A stretch of DNA of 64,000 bases, taken from VBAS01 sp964444975. GTDB lineage: Bacteria > Bacteroidota > Bacteroidia > Chitinophagales > Chitinophagaceae. The stretch is taken from contig CAYUJD010000002.1 of the NCBI GenBank assembly GCA_964444975.1, forward strand, positions 36,915-100,914. The letters run 5' to 3'. Every line of letters starts with the position of its first letter. The stretch's first letter is position 1. The notes beneath the pieces were generated by a model. It saw only the letters and a program-made list of their open reading frames with translations, ran no database searches and was not told the origin of the DNA. The position numbers and the translations under genes are program-made. Below are positions 8,708 to 17,275 of this stretch, one piece after another.

Positions 8708-9205
8708 TTACTGAATTATCCTGTACACATGCGAAGAAGCAGCACCGGTTTTTAAAATAAGTTTCCGATTGTGGAATTCGTATTCTATTTCTTTACCTGA
8801 AAGTGCATTGAGATAGTTTCTTGCAAACTTTTTAATCTTACATTCGTTTTCTTCTGAGCTGATTTTTCCGAACAGTATTTTATTTTCCTTTAGCTCAAAT
8901 GTTCCCTTCATGCTGTTACATCCTGTATGACCCGAAAGTGTCATTTTCAACATATTTAATTCCATGTAAGGTGTGCCAAACGGGAAATCATTTGTAACAA
9001 TCGCTTTGCCATCGAGGCTGTCCAGCGCCCAGAAATGATGCAAGGTGTCAGCCGGCATTGGTTGTATAGCCGGCACGGAAATACTGTCAGGATTTGCCGG
9101 GCTGATGTTTTCAGTTTGCGTGGCTGTGACCGGGGTTTCGTCGGTAGAGGCAGAATTGCAGGCTGCAAAATACAGACAACAGAGTATTATAAAACCTTTT
9201 TTCAT
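8708..9205 (-). CDS. META-domain lipoprotein (HslJ-like)
   Basis: The signal peptide ends in a lipobox (YFAAC, Cys16), so this is a lipid-anchored envelope protein. After a Thr/Pro-rich linker, the C-terminal domain contains SGHTGCNSMKGTFEL, the hallmark of the META/HslJ family, linked in E. coli to heat-shock and novobiocin resistance. The biochemical role is unknown. It is 165 residues long and lies downstream of the ligase pair, with no clear operon link. Confidence 0.85.
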   Translation of the reverse strand: MKKGFIILCCLYFAACNSASTDETPVTATQTENISPANPDSISVPAIQPMPADTLHHFWALDSLDGKAIVTNDFPFGTPYMELNMLKMTLSGHTGCNSMKGTFELKENKILFGKISSEENECKIKKFARNYLNALSGKEIEYEFHNRKLILKTGAASSHVYRIIQ

Positions 9206-9255
9206 GCAATACTATTTTGGATTTTATTAGTTCAATAATTATTCATACCCGGTGT

Positions 9256-10368
9256 TTAAATACCTGTCAGAAACTGGCTCCGGATATAATCCACCACGCT
9301 TACCAGGTTTTTGGTTTCCTCAAATACTTTCAGTTGCCTGTCGGCGCCGGTACCCTGCTCCAGTATTTTATGAATATAGGCAAGCCGGTGGCGGCTACCC
9401 AGGTGATCCAGCACGGGGTCAACAAAATCTATAAGCTCATACAGCAATGCACGGGTATTCACTTCTTCTTCCTTGCCAAAATCAATCAGCCGGCCATCAA
9501 TACCATACCGGCTGGCCCGCCATTTATTTTCATTGATGAGTGCACGGGAATACTGGATAAAGTTCAGGTTCTTGCTGCGCAACTGGTAAATGCGGGCACA
9601 TACGGCCTGGAACAGTGAGGCCAGGGTTATAGTGTCATCAACCGTAAGAGGGATATCGCAAATACGAAACTCCACCGTATTAAAAAACGGGTGCACCCGC
9701 AGATCCCACCAGATTTTTTTAGCATTGTCAATACAGTTGGTTTTTACCAGCAGCTTCACAAAGTTTTCATAGGCTTCAATGCTTTCAAATGCCTCCGGTA
9801 TGCCTGTGCGGGGAAATTTATCAAACACTTTGGTGCGAAAAGATTTATATCCGGTGAGCCGGCCTTCCCAAAACGGCGAATTGGTGCTGAGTGCATAAAT
9901 ATGAGGCAGAAAATACCGGGTGCTGTTGGCGATATGGTTGGCCATTTCACGGCTTTCCATGCCCACATGTACATGGAGGCCGAAAATGAGATTGCTTCGG
10001 GCGGCCTCCTGAAGTTCATTTACCAGTTCGTTGTACCGGGCATGGTCGGTTATCAGTTGGCTTTCCCAATGGCTGAAAGGGTGCGTGCCGGCGGCGCCCA
10101 TGGCAAAGCCAAGATTACCGGCAATTTCTGCAATCGTTTTGCGAAGCGTTGCAACATCCTGCCATGCTTCATCAATATCGGCACAAATGTCGGTACCCAC
10201 TTCCACCACGGCCTGGTGCATTTCAGCTTTTACTTTATCCTTTATTACTTTTTGCCCTTCGTGCACTATTTTTTGCTCATGGCTTTTCAGTTCCCTTGTT
10301 TCGGGGTCCAGCACCATGTATTCTTCTTCCACACCGAGGGTAAAAGTTTTATAATTGAGTGTGGCCAT
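9256..10368 (-). CDS. ybdK: Carboxylate-amine ligase, YbdK/GCS2 family
   Basis: A glutamate-cysteine-ligase-2-type enzyme that forms an amide between a carboxylate (often glutamate) and an amine, using ATP. GVEEEYMVLDPETREL at the N-terminus, VEVGTDIC, GLHVHVGM (metal/substrate histidines) and EFRICDIPLTVDDT are the family blocks, in order. Its 370 residues are the full length. The substrate in this family is unsettled. Its neighbour upstream is an ATP-grasp ligase (109-bp gap, same strand), and a divergent esterase follows. This gene arrangement recalls amidoligase clusters. Confidence 0.88.
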   Translation of the reverse strand: MATLNYKTFTLGVEEEYMVLDPETRELKSHEQKIVHEGQKVIKDKVKAEMHQAVVEVGTDICADIDEAWQDVATLRKTIAEIAGNLGFAMGAAGTHPFSHWESQLITDHARYNELVNELQEAARSNLIFGLHVHVGMESREMANHIANSTRYFLPHIYALSTNSPFWEGRLTGYKSFRTKVFDKFPRTGIPEAFESIEAYENFVKLLVKTNCIDNAKKIWWDLRVHPFFNTVEFRICDIPLTVDDTITLASLFQAVCARIYQLRSKNLNFIQYSRALINENKWRASRYGIDGRLIDFGKEEEVNTRALLYELIDFVDPVLDHLGSRHRLAYIHKILEQGTGADRQLKVFEETKNLVSVVDYIRSQFLTGI

Positions 10369-10388
10369 AGCAAGATTTTTGATACCTG

Positions 10389-10406
10389 GCCCGGTAATTA
10401 CCGGGC
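10389..10406. repeat. Perfect 18-bp palindrome upstream of ybdK
   Basis: GCCCGGTAATTACCGGGC is fully self-complementary and lies 21 bp before the ybdK ATG, after the ATP-grasp stop. It has no T-run, so it is more like an operator or a leader hairpin than a terminator. Confidence 0.6.
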
Positions 10407-10477
10407 TCAGACCTTGGATTTTTCAGCCATTCAGTTTTTTCTTATTAGTTCTTTGGTCTAAAATCATCATTCTGTAA

Positions 10478-11431
10478 TTAAGTAAGTGCTTGCTTATTTG
10501 CACTTCTTGTCAGATATTCACCCCAGGTAAGATTATCCTGACCGTCTTTATGATTCATGGCCCTTTCAATGGCATAGTTGGCCGCGGTTTCCACCACCCA
10601 GGCAAAATTGTCTTCTCCCACACTGGTACGTTCTGCATCGGGGGCGGGATTGCAGAAATCAATGGCATATGGTATTCCGTTGCGAACAGCCAGTTCCACT
10701 GTATTGAAATCATAACCGAGGTAGGTGCAGATGCGAAGAACGATTTCTTCCATTTGTTTCAGTCGTTCCTGTGAAGGTAGGAAGTCGGCTACATAACGCA
10801 GGTGATGCGGATTTCGGGGTTCATAAGGCATAACGTGCACATATTTTCTGCCGATGCAGTAACAGCGGTAATATTCTTCAAAAACGATTTCTTCCTGCAG
10901 CAGCATTACCAGCTGGCCGGTTTCACTGTGCTTTTCAAAAAACTCATCCTGGTTTCTTATTTTATACACATGTTTCCATCCGCCACCGGCAAATGGTTTC
11001 ATGTAAGCAGGGAAACCCACATTTTTAAAAATCGTTTCCCAGTCGAGCGGGTAAGCCAGGTTACTGAACGAATCGCCGGCTGTGTCATCGGGAAGTTTGT
11101 ACGATGGCAGAATGGATGTTTTGGGTACAGGCACCCCCACTTTTGTCATCAGGCAGTTGTTGAAATATTTGTCATCGGCGCTCCACCAGAAAGGATTATT
11201 GATTACCGCTGTGCCCGTCAGCGCTTCGTTTTTCAGCCAGGTGCGGTAAAAAGGCACATCCTGCGAAATGCGATCAATGATGACAGCATAACCGGTGGGT
11301 TCACCTTGCAGGGCTTTATCAATCCTCACCGGCTCGGCTATGATGCCCTGAACATTTTTACTGTTTACCCTTTCAACAAAGGCGGAAGGAAAGCTTCTTT
11401 CCTTGCCATGCAGTATCCCGATTTTTTTCAT
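10478..11431 (-). CDS. ATP-grasp ligase, glutathione-synthetase-like
   Basis: The ATP-grasp fold is recognisable from YMKPFAGGGWKHVYKI (nucleotide-binding strand and glycine loop), LLQEEIVFEEYYRCYCIG, and the metal-binding end TVELAVRNGIPYAIDFCNPAPDAE. Such enzymes join a carboxylate to an amine or thiol through an acyl phosphate. I start at ATG 11431 (MKKIGILHGKERSFP), giving 317 residues; the upstream extension looks non-coding and contains the promoter. It probably works with the adjacent YbdK-type ligase, for example in building a short peptide or modified amino acid; the product is unknown. Confidence 0.85.
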   Translation of the reverse strand: MKKIGILHGKERSFPSAFVERVNSKNVQGIIAEPVRIDKALQGEPTGYAVIIDRISQDVPFYRTWLKNEALTGTAVINNPFWWSADDKYFNNCLMTKVGVPVPKTSILPSYKLPDDTAGDSFSNLAYPLDWETIFKNVGFPAYMKPFAGGGWKHVYKIRNQDEFFEKHSETGQLVMLLQEEIVFEEYYRCYCIGRKYVHVMPYEPRNPHHLRYVADFLPSQERLKQMEEIVLRICTYLGYDFNTVELAVRNGIPYAIDFCNPAPDAERTSVGEDNFAWVVETAANYAIERAMNHKDGQDNLTWGEYLTRSANKQALT

Positions 11432-11482
11432 ACAGGTAAAGTTTGAGTTAGAAAAATGGTGTACCAGTGAACATAGTGTAAT

Positions 11483-11490
11483 CAAATGTA
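11483..11490 (-). promoter_or_regulatory. -7 element TACATTTG for the ATP-grasp gene
   Basis: Perfect minus-strand TAnnTTTG, 52 bp before the ATP-grasp ATG. Together with the plus-strand element at 11569 it makes this a compact divergent promoter region. Confidence 0.6.
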
Positions 11491-11568
11491 TTTTTTACCG
11501 GGATAATAAACAAATAAGAGAGTAACAGATTTAAAAGTTTTATCTAAGTATCTTTTTTATTTAATTCT

Positions 11569-11576
11569 TACTTTTG
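11569..11576 (+). promoter_or_regulatory. -7 element TACTTTTG for the esterase gene
   Basis: Perfect TAnnTTTG only 6 bp before the ATG at 11583, so the mRNA would be nearly leaderless if this ATG is used. Confidence 0.55.
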
Positions 11577-11582
11577 CCGCTT

Positions 11583-12395
11583 ATGCAGATTCGGGAAGTA
11601 CCCCATGTAAAAATGGAAGAAATCACTATCCCATCACAGTATCTCGAAAGGGGAGTAAGAATAGACTTTTATATTCCGGCCGGCAAGGGCACACAGGAGG
11701 GCATGAATCTTTTGCTGATTAACGATGGCCAGGACCTTCCTAAATTTCATTTTCATCATATGCTGAATGAGCTGCAGGACAGCAGACAGATAGTGCCATT
11801 GTTTTGTGCCGGTATTCATTGCGGCGCCGAACGGAAAATGGAATATGGTACTGCAGCTATGAAAGATTACAAAGGCCGGGGAGCAAAAGCATTGTTCTAT
11901 AAGCAATTTGTGATAGATGAATTGTTGTCATTCATAAAAGAAAATTATCCCTTTCCTTTTAAAGAAACAGCCTATGCCGGATTTTCACTGGGCGGGTTAG
12001 CTGCCTTTGATACGGTGTGGCATCACCCTGAAATATTTTCCAAAGCCGGCGTGTTTTCCGGTTCATTATGGTGGCGGCTTAAGGATTTGAATAAGGGTTA
12101 TAATGAAGCCACCGACCGCATCATTCACAAGCTGGTAAGGGAATCAGTGTACAAGCCCGGGTTGAAATTTTATTTCACCACCGGCTCACTTGACGAAAAG
12201 ATAGACAGGAATAAAAACGGAATAATTGATTCAATTGACGATACGCTTGGCCTCATTGAGGAACTTGAAAAGAAGGGCTACACAAACGGGAAGGATATCC
12301 ATTACGTTAATTATGAAAACGGCCGCCATGATGTGTACACATGGGGCAAGGCGATGCCGGAATTTTTGAAATGGGGGTGGGGCAGGAGTCAATAG
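11583..12395 (+). CDS. Alpha/beta-hydrolase, esterase D/enterochelin-esterase type
   Basis: A 270-residue esterase-family hydrolase. The nucleophile elbow GFSLGG lies near residue 140, after a central domain rich in the usual oxyanion and strand elements. A histidine near the C-terminus (ENGRHDVYTW) completes the likely triad. Near residues 204-216 a loop DRNKNGIIDSIDD looks like a calcium-binding DxNxNGxxD loop, unusual here. It has no signal peptide, so it is cytoplasmic. It is divergent from the ATP-grasp/YbdK pair and could act on their amide or ester product; this is inference. Confidence 0.8.
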   Translation: MQIREVPHVKMEEITIPSQYLERGVRIDFYIPAGKGTQEGMNLLLINDGQDLPKFHFHHMLNELQDSRQIVPLFCAGIHCGAERKMEYGTAAMKDYKGRGAKALFYKQFVIDELLSFIKENYPFPFKETAYAGFSLGGLAAFDTVWHHPEIFSKAGVFSGSLWWRLKDLNKGYNEATDRIIHKLVRESVYKPGLKFYFTTGSLDEKIDRNKNGIIDSIDDTLGLIEELEKKGYTNGKDIHYVNYENGRHDVYTWGKAMPEFLKWGWGRSQ

Positions 12396-12499
12396 TCGTG
12401 AATCAATAGGGGGGCAGCTGGTAATTATGGATAACTTTAATGGTCGTTGACAGATGCCAGCATACACAGGCAGGAAAGGAAAAAAAAGTTATTGCAAAT

Positions 12500-12529
12500 A
12501 AAAATCCCCTGAAAAATCAGGGGATTTTT
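12500..12529. terminator. Bidirectional intrinsic terminator
   Basis: A 13-bp perfect stem (12500-12512 with 12517-12529) with a 4-nt loop, A-run on one side and T-run on the other. It serves the converging esterase and Oar-like genes. Confidence 0.9.
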
Positions 12530-12546
12530 ATTTCGTTATTTGCCTC

Positions 12547-15500
12547 TCAGAATATAATTCTGGCTCCCAGCTGGCTTATCCATCTTGCGCTTAAGCCGGG
12601 CGCATTGCTGGTGCTCAGGTTCCAGGGCTTACCCGTTTGCGGGTTGAAACGGAATTGCGGGGTAAGGTTTGTAGCACTTACAAAGCCGGCAAACTGGATG
12701 AGAGAATAGTTGTCATTAGTAAGGAAATAAGTCTGTCCCCAGCGTTTGCTCAGCATGTTGGTGAAATTGTAAACATCGTAGCTGATCTGGATAGTATAAG
12801 TTTTATTACCCAGTTTCAGGTTGAAATCCTGCTGCACCTTAAGATCAAGTAATGTTTGCCAGGGTAGGCGGTCGCCATTTCTTTCGGCAAAGCGGCCGCG
12901 GCTTTTATTCAGGTATTTCGAGCCACGGATATAATTCTCCAGCATGGTTCTCTGTTCAGCCTGGGTGTAAGTAACCCCGCTTATAGTATTGCTCAGGAAA
13001 ATCATAGTTTGCACTTCAGACGCAGTGGGGATGTAAATAAGGTCATTTGTTTCAAACCTCGATCTGTCGCCCACAAGGCTGGCGCTATACACGTAGCTGA
13101 AAGGCTGACCCTGTTGCGAATTCAGCACCAGCGTGATGGTAGTGCCAAGCTTGTTTTTGGCATAAGAGAATTTTTTGGACAGGTATCCGTAAAAGCGATG
13201 GCCGATATCGAAGTCAGAAGTGGAGCGGCCGAGGAAGTTACGACCATTCACTGTTTCCATGAATCGCCATTGCGAGTTGTTTTGCGAACTGGTACCTTCA
13301 TTCAGTACTACCGAATTGCCATACGTATAGCTGAGAGTAGCAGCAAATCCTTTACGGAATTTTTTATCAATGATAGCAGTAAAGTTGTAAGCAAATCCGC
13401 CCTGTTTCCTGTTGGGATTATTGTAAAGCAGGAAAATTTCTCCGCCGGCATATGGATTCACTCCGCCTGCCCGCATGGGAATGCGATTTGGCGTGCCGCT
13501 GAAAGTATAAACCGTTCTGGCGCCGGGTCCTACTGACATCAAGGATGGCGGTATGATATTGATGTTCTGGTAATAAATTTCATTAATCACCTTGGAATAC
13601 ATTCCTTCTATGGTAAAATTCCAGCCTTTGCCCAGGTTTTTATCTACACCTACTGAAGTACGAAGTACCCGGGGGAGCTTAAATTCTTCAGAAATCAGGT
13701 CTACCTGGCCCTTTGCATTGGCAAGGCTGAGACCAAAATCTGCAGGTCCATATTGATTAAATGGATCAGCACGGAACGTAATATTCGGATTATTAACGCC
13801 AACTGATCCGAGGTTGTTTCCGGTATTGTTGTAAACGCCACCCGGCCATACAAGCGGCATGCGCCCGGTAAAGAAACCCGCACCGCCACGGATGATCAGG
13901 TTTTCATCTGTTAGTTTATAAACAAAACCGACCCGTGGTGAAATTGACCAGCTTACTTCTGCCATCTGGCCTGACCGGGCGCCACGCATATTATAATATG
14001 CCGATATGGCTGCAATGGCTGTGTCATTAAAGAAAGGATCTACTCTCGGGTCGTCGGGAAAGATGGTTTTGTCTGCCCTGATGCCCCAGTTGACAGTCAG
14101 TTTATCTGTGGCTTTGATTTCGTCATTGATAAAGAAGGCAAGATTCCAGTATTTAAATTTTGCGGCAGATGGCGAATTTTTCTCATCCGTTTTGGTTTCC
14201 AGCAGAGAGAAGGTGCGGTCGTAACGGGTAGGTCTTGCATTTGTAATAAAGTCGTTCAGTGATGCGTAAGTATAGTTGCCAAATAAATCGCGGATGAACA
14301 AATTGTTTACTTTGCTGTAAAGAATATCTGCGCCAATGGTGAATAAATTATTGCCGATATAAAATTTATACGCATCGTAAAAAGTCAGGTTTTTTTGTAC
14401 CAGGTAATTCCCGGTGGAAAAGTTTTCGGTGCCGATAATATAACCATTGGTGCTTCCCGTACCGTCGTTAATTGTTACACGGGGAAAGCGATCGCCAATG
14501 GGGTCCCGGTTGTCTTCCACATCCGTAAAAGTTATCAGCAACCGGTTGGAAGAATTTCTTTTCATACTGCTGCGCCACTCAGCCGTATAGGTATTGGTTG
14601 AGTTGGGAAAAATATACCCGTTATTGAAGAAATTTATCCGGGTGCTGCTACCGCCGCTGGTATTAAAGCGTTTGCCGTCGTTTAACCGGTAGCTTAAAGA
14701 AAGCCGGTTATTGGTGTTCATATTCCAGTCAAGCTTGGCAGTAATACGGTTGGCTTCCACTTTTTCCGGCACATCGAGGTATGAACCCGGGTCGTAATTA
14801 AAGGATGTCTTTAGAAAATTAACAAGCTTGTTTACTGAATCAGCTGTGCCAAAGCCGCGATAATCGGCAAAACTGAACAATTGAGGTCTTTCATTTCTTT
14901 CCAGTTCAGCTAAAATGAAAAAGAAAAGTTTGTTTTTTACAATAGGGCCCCCCACACGGAAACCGGCGATTTTATTATTCAAATCCGGCAGTTTGGTACG
15001 GAGGTTATCCGGCAAATTGCCTGGTGTTTTTCCTGCAAGACTTTCATTTCTGTAATAATACCAGGCCGAACCCTTCAGCTCATTGGTGCCGCCACGGGTT
15101 GTGGCATTTATACCACCGCCAGTAAATCCGCCGATGGATGCATCGAAAGGTGAAATGACTACCTGGAACTGGTCAATAGCATCAATTGAAATCGGGTTAA
15201 TGTTTGCCTGGCCGCCGTTGGTACCTGAGGCTGCCAAACCAAACACATCGTTATTAATGGCACCGTCAATATAGAAGGCATTGTATCGGTTATTCTGGCC
15301 GGCAATAGAAACGCCGCCATCGCCGGTTATTTTGGCCTGAGGAGTATAACGCAGGTAATCGTTCAGGCTTCGTGATACCGTAGGAATGTTGGTTACTTTA
15401 TCCTGGCTGATGCCTGTTTCAGTACCACCTTTACCCTGTGTGGAAGCCCGGCGGGTAGTCACTACCAGTTCGGTTAGGGTTCCTGTTTTATCAACAAGGG

Positions 15501-15819
15501 CAAAATCAAAGCGGCTTTTTTCACCCAAAACAAGGTATACATCTTCCCTTTTTTCATCCTGGAAGCCAACAAAAGTGGCTACTATAAGATAAGGACCTCC
15601 TGGAGTCATATTGCTGATATCGTAGCGGCCACCGGCACGGGCCACCACACGATAAACAGTACCTGTGGGAATATGCGTAGCGGTTATGGTGGCGCCAACC
15701 AGCGCATCGCCGGTGCTGCCTTTTACGGTGCCGCCAATGCCGCTTGCGGTCTCCTGTGCAGCAGTAATGATTGGAACAGCAAGCAGTAATGCGATTGCCT
15801 GAATTGTTCTCTTAAGCAT
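12547..15819 (-). CDS. Oar-like TonB-dependent outer-membrane receptor
   Basis: A 1090-residue outer-membrane protein. The signal peptide (about residues 1-22) is followed by a carboxypeptidase-regulatory-like Ig domain (SGIGGTVKGSTGDALVGATITAT...), a plug domain (FYIDGAINNDVFG, GGFTGGGINATTRGGTN) and a long beta-barrel ending in an aromatic residue (GARIIF). This is the Oar arrangement, named for a Myxococcus adhesion/development protein. In Bacteroidota it imports large substrates or handles protein export. No SusD partner lies next to it. It is transcribed alone from TAAATTTG at 15884-15891. Confidence 0.88.
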   Translation of the reverse strand: MLKRTIQAIALLLAVPIITAAQETASGIGGTVKGSTGDALVGATITATHIPTGTVYRVVARAGGRYDISNMTPGGPYLIVATFVGFQDEKREDVYLVLGEKSRFDFALVDKTGTLTELVVTTRRASTQGKGGTETGISQDKVTNIPTVSRSLNDYLRYTPQAKITGDGGVSIAGQNNRYNAFYIDGAINNDVFGLAASGTNGGQANINPISIDAIDQFQVVISPFDASIGGFTGGGINATTRGGTNELKGSAWYYYRNESLAGKTPGNLPDNLRTKLPDLNNKIAGFRVGGPIVKNKLFFFILAELERNERPQLFSFADYRGFGTADSVNKLVNFLKTSFNYDPGSYLDVPEKVEANRITAKLDWNMNTNNRLSLSYRLNDGKRFNTSGGSSTRINFFNNGYIFPNSTNTYTAEWRSSMKRNSSNRLLITFTDVEDNRDPIGDRFPRVTINDGTGSTNGYIIGTENFSTGNYLVQKNLTFYDAYKFYIGNNLFTIGADILYSKVNNLFIRDLFGNYTYASLNDFITNARPTRYDRTFSLLETKTDEKNSPSAAKFKYWNLAFFINDEIKATDKLTVNWGIRADKTIFPDDPRVDPFFNDTAIAAISAYYNMRGARSGQMAEVSWSISPRVGFVYKLTDENLIIRGGAGFFTGRMPLVWPGGVYNNTGNNLGSVGVNNPNITFRADPFNQYGPADFGLSLANAKGQVDLISEEFKLPRVLRTSVGVDKNLGKGWNFTIEGMYSKVINEIYYQNINIIPPSLMSVGPGARTVYTFSGTPNRIPMRAGGVNPYAGGEIFLLYNNPNRKQGGFAYNFTAIIDKKFRKGFAATLSYTYGNSVVLNEGTSSQNNSQWRFMETVNGRNFLGRSTSDFDIGHRFYGYLSKKFSYAKNKLGTTITLVLNSQQGQPFSYVYSASLVGDRSRFETNDLIYIPTASEVQTMIFLSNTISGVTYTQAEQRTMLENYIRGSKYLNKSRGRFAERNGDRLPWQTLLDLKVQQDFNLKLGNKTYTIQISYDVYNFTNMLSKRWGQTYFLTNDNYSLIQFAGFVSATNLTPQFRFNPQTGKPWNLSTSNAPGLSARWISQLGARIIF

Positions 15820-15883
15820 ATGTTTTAGTTTATTGGTTGCAAAGAAAGGGAAATATCACCGCTTAAATATAGCCAAATATTCA

Positions 15884-15891
15884 CAAATTTA
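15884..15891 (-). promoter_or_regulatory. -7 element TAAATTTG for the Oar-like gene
   Basis: Perfect minus-strand TAnnTTTG, 65 bp before the start codon. Confidence 0.5.
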
Positions 15892-15989
15892 GGCCCGGTG
15901 CATTTTTTAAATTAGGACAGCCAGGTATTCCTGAAAACGCTGCTTTGTACTACAAAATATTCTCCACCTTCTTTACACTTTATAGTTTG

Positions 15990-15997
15990 TAATTTTG
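15990..15997 (+). promoter_or_regulatory. -7 element TAATTTTG for ribBA
   Basis: Perfect TAnnTTTG 18 bp before the ribBA ATG. The leader would be about 12 nt, too short for an FMN riboswitch, and none is seen. Confidence 0.6.
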
Positions 15998-16014
15998 TTC
16001 AAATTCATTCGGGT

Positions 16015-17229
16015 ATGTTTGATAAAATTGAAGCGGCAATTGAAGACATCAGGGCCGGCAAGCTGGTAGTGGTGGTTGACGATGAAGATCGTGAAAATGA
16101 AGGCGATTTTATTGTGGCTGCCCGGCATGCCAGTCCGGAGGTAATTAACTTTATGAGCAAGCACGGCCGGGGACTTATTTGCGTAGCCCTGGTCGAAGAC
16201 CGCTGCGATGAACTGGGTCTTGAACTGATGGTAAACAATAATACCGCCCTTCATGAAACGGCTTTTACAGTTTCTGTTGATTTACTCGGGCATGGGTGCA
16301 CTACCGGCATATCAGCACACGACCGTTCTAAAACCATCCAGGCGCTGATAAATCCTTTTACAAAAACTTCAGACCTTGGCAAACCGGGTCACATATTTCC
16401 GTTACGTGCCAAAAAAGGAGGCGTGTTGCGCCGGGCCGGGCACACTGAGGCAGCTATTGACCTTACCCGCCTTGCCGGGTTTGACCCGCCGTACGGAGGC
16501 GTGCTGGTGGAAATAATGAATGACGATGGCACCATGGCCCGGTTGCCAGAACTTATCGGGGTGGCAAGGAAATTTGATTTCAAAATCATTTCCATCAAAG
16601 ACCTGATTGAGTACCGTATTAAAAGAGATTCGCTGATCGAAGAAGTAGTAAGGGTAGATATGCCCACACGGTACGGTCATTTCAACCTCATAGCTTTTAA
16701 AGAAAAATATTCCAGCAATGAACACCTTGCCCTGGTAAAGGGCAGTTGGGAAAAAGATGAACCGGTGATGGTGCGGGTGCATTCTTCCTGCTTTACAGGC
16801 GATATTCTTGGCTCCTTGCGTTGCGATTGCGGCGAACAATTGCACACGGCAATGAAGATGGTAGAAATAGAAGGTAAAGGCGCCATACTGTACATGAACC
16901 AGGAGGGCAGGGGCATCGGGTTATTGAATAAATTAAAAGCCTACCGCCTGCAGGAGCAGGGACTCGATACCGTGGAAGCCAACCTGCACCTCGGCTTCCA
17001 GATGGATCAACGGGATTACGGCATCGGGGCGCAAATATTGCGTCATCTCGGAATTTCAAAACTCAAACTCATCAGCAACAATCCCAAAAAGCGGGTAGGG
17101 CTTATTGGTTATGGACTGGAAATAGTAGAAAACATACCCATTGAAATTTCACCCAACCCGCACAACGAAAAATACCTGCAGACAAAGCGGGATAAACTAG
17201 GGCATGAAATTATGGATGATGATGAATGA
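16015..17229 (+). CDS. ribBA: 3,4-dihydroxy-2-butanone-4-phosphate synthase / GTP cyclohydrolase II
   Basis: A bifunctional enzyme feeding both branches of riboflavin synthesis. The N-terminal RibB part shows VDDEDRENEGDF (metal/substrate acids, residues 21-32) and HGCTTGIS. The C-terminal RibA part has the zinc cysteines C-x10-C-x-C in SCFTGDILGSLRCDCGEQ and YMNQEGRGIGL for GTP binding. Its 404 residues are the usual fusion length. Other rib genes are not near. Confidence 0.96.
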   Translation: MFDKIEAAIEDIRAGKLVVVVDDEDRENEGDFIVAARHASPEVINFMSKHGRGLICVALVEDRCDELGLELMVNNNTALHETAFTVSVDLLGHGCTTGISAHDRSKTIQALINPFTKTSDLGKPGHIFPLRAKKGGVLRRAGHTEAAIDLTRLAGFDPPYGGVLVEIMNDDGTMARLPELIGVARKFDFKIISIKDLIEYRIKRDSLIEEVVRVDMPTRYGHFNLIAFKEKYSSNEHLALVKGSWEKDEPVMVRVHSSCFTGDILGSLRCDCGEQLHTAMKMVEIEGKGAILYMNQEGRGIGLLNKLKAYRLQEQGLDTVEANLHLGFQMDQRDYGIGAQILRHLGISKLKLISNNPKKRVGLIGYGLEIVENIPIEISPNPHNEKYLQTKRDKLGHEIMDDDE

Positions 17230-17275
17230 CAGGGAATAAATTCCAAATTCCGAAAAGTTTTTTTGGAATTTCTCT

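Noticed and set aside
9691..10461. Plus-strand open frame of 256 codons opposite ybdK
   Set aside because: The product is an aromatic, Cys-rich string without family features, and the minus-strand ybdK motifs are complete.
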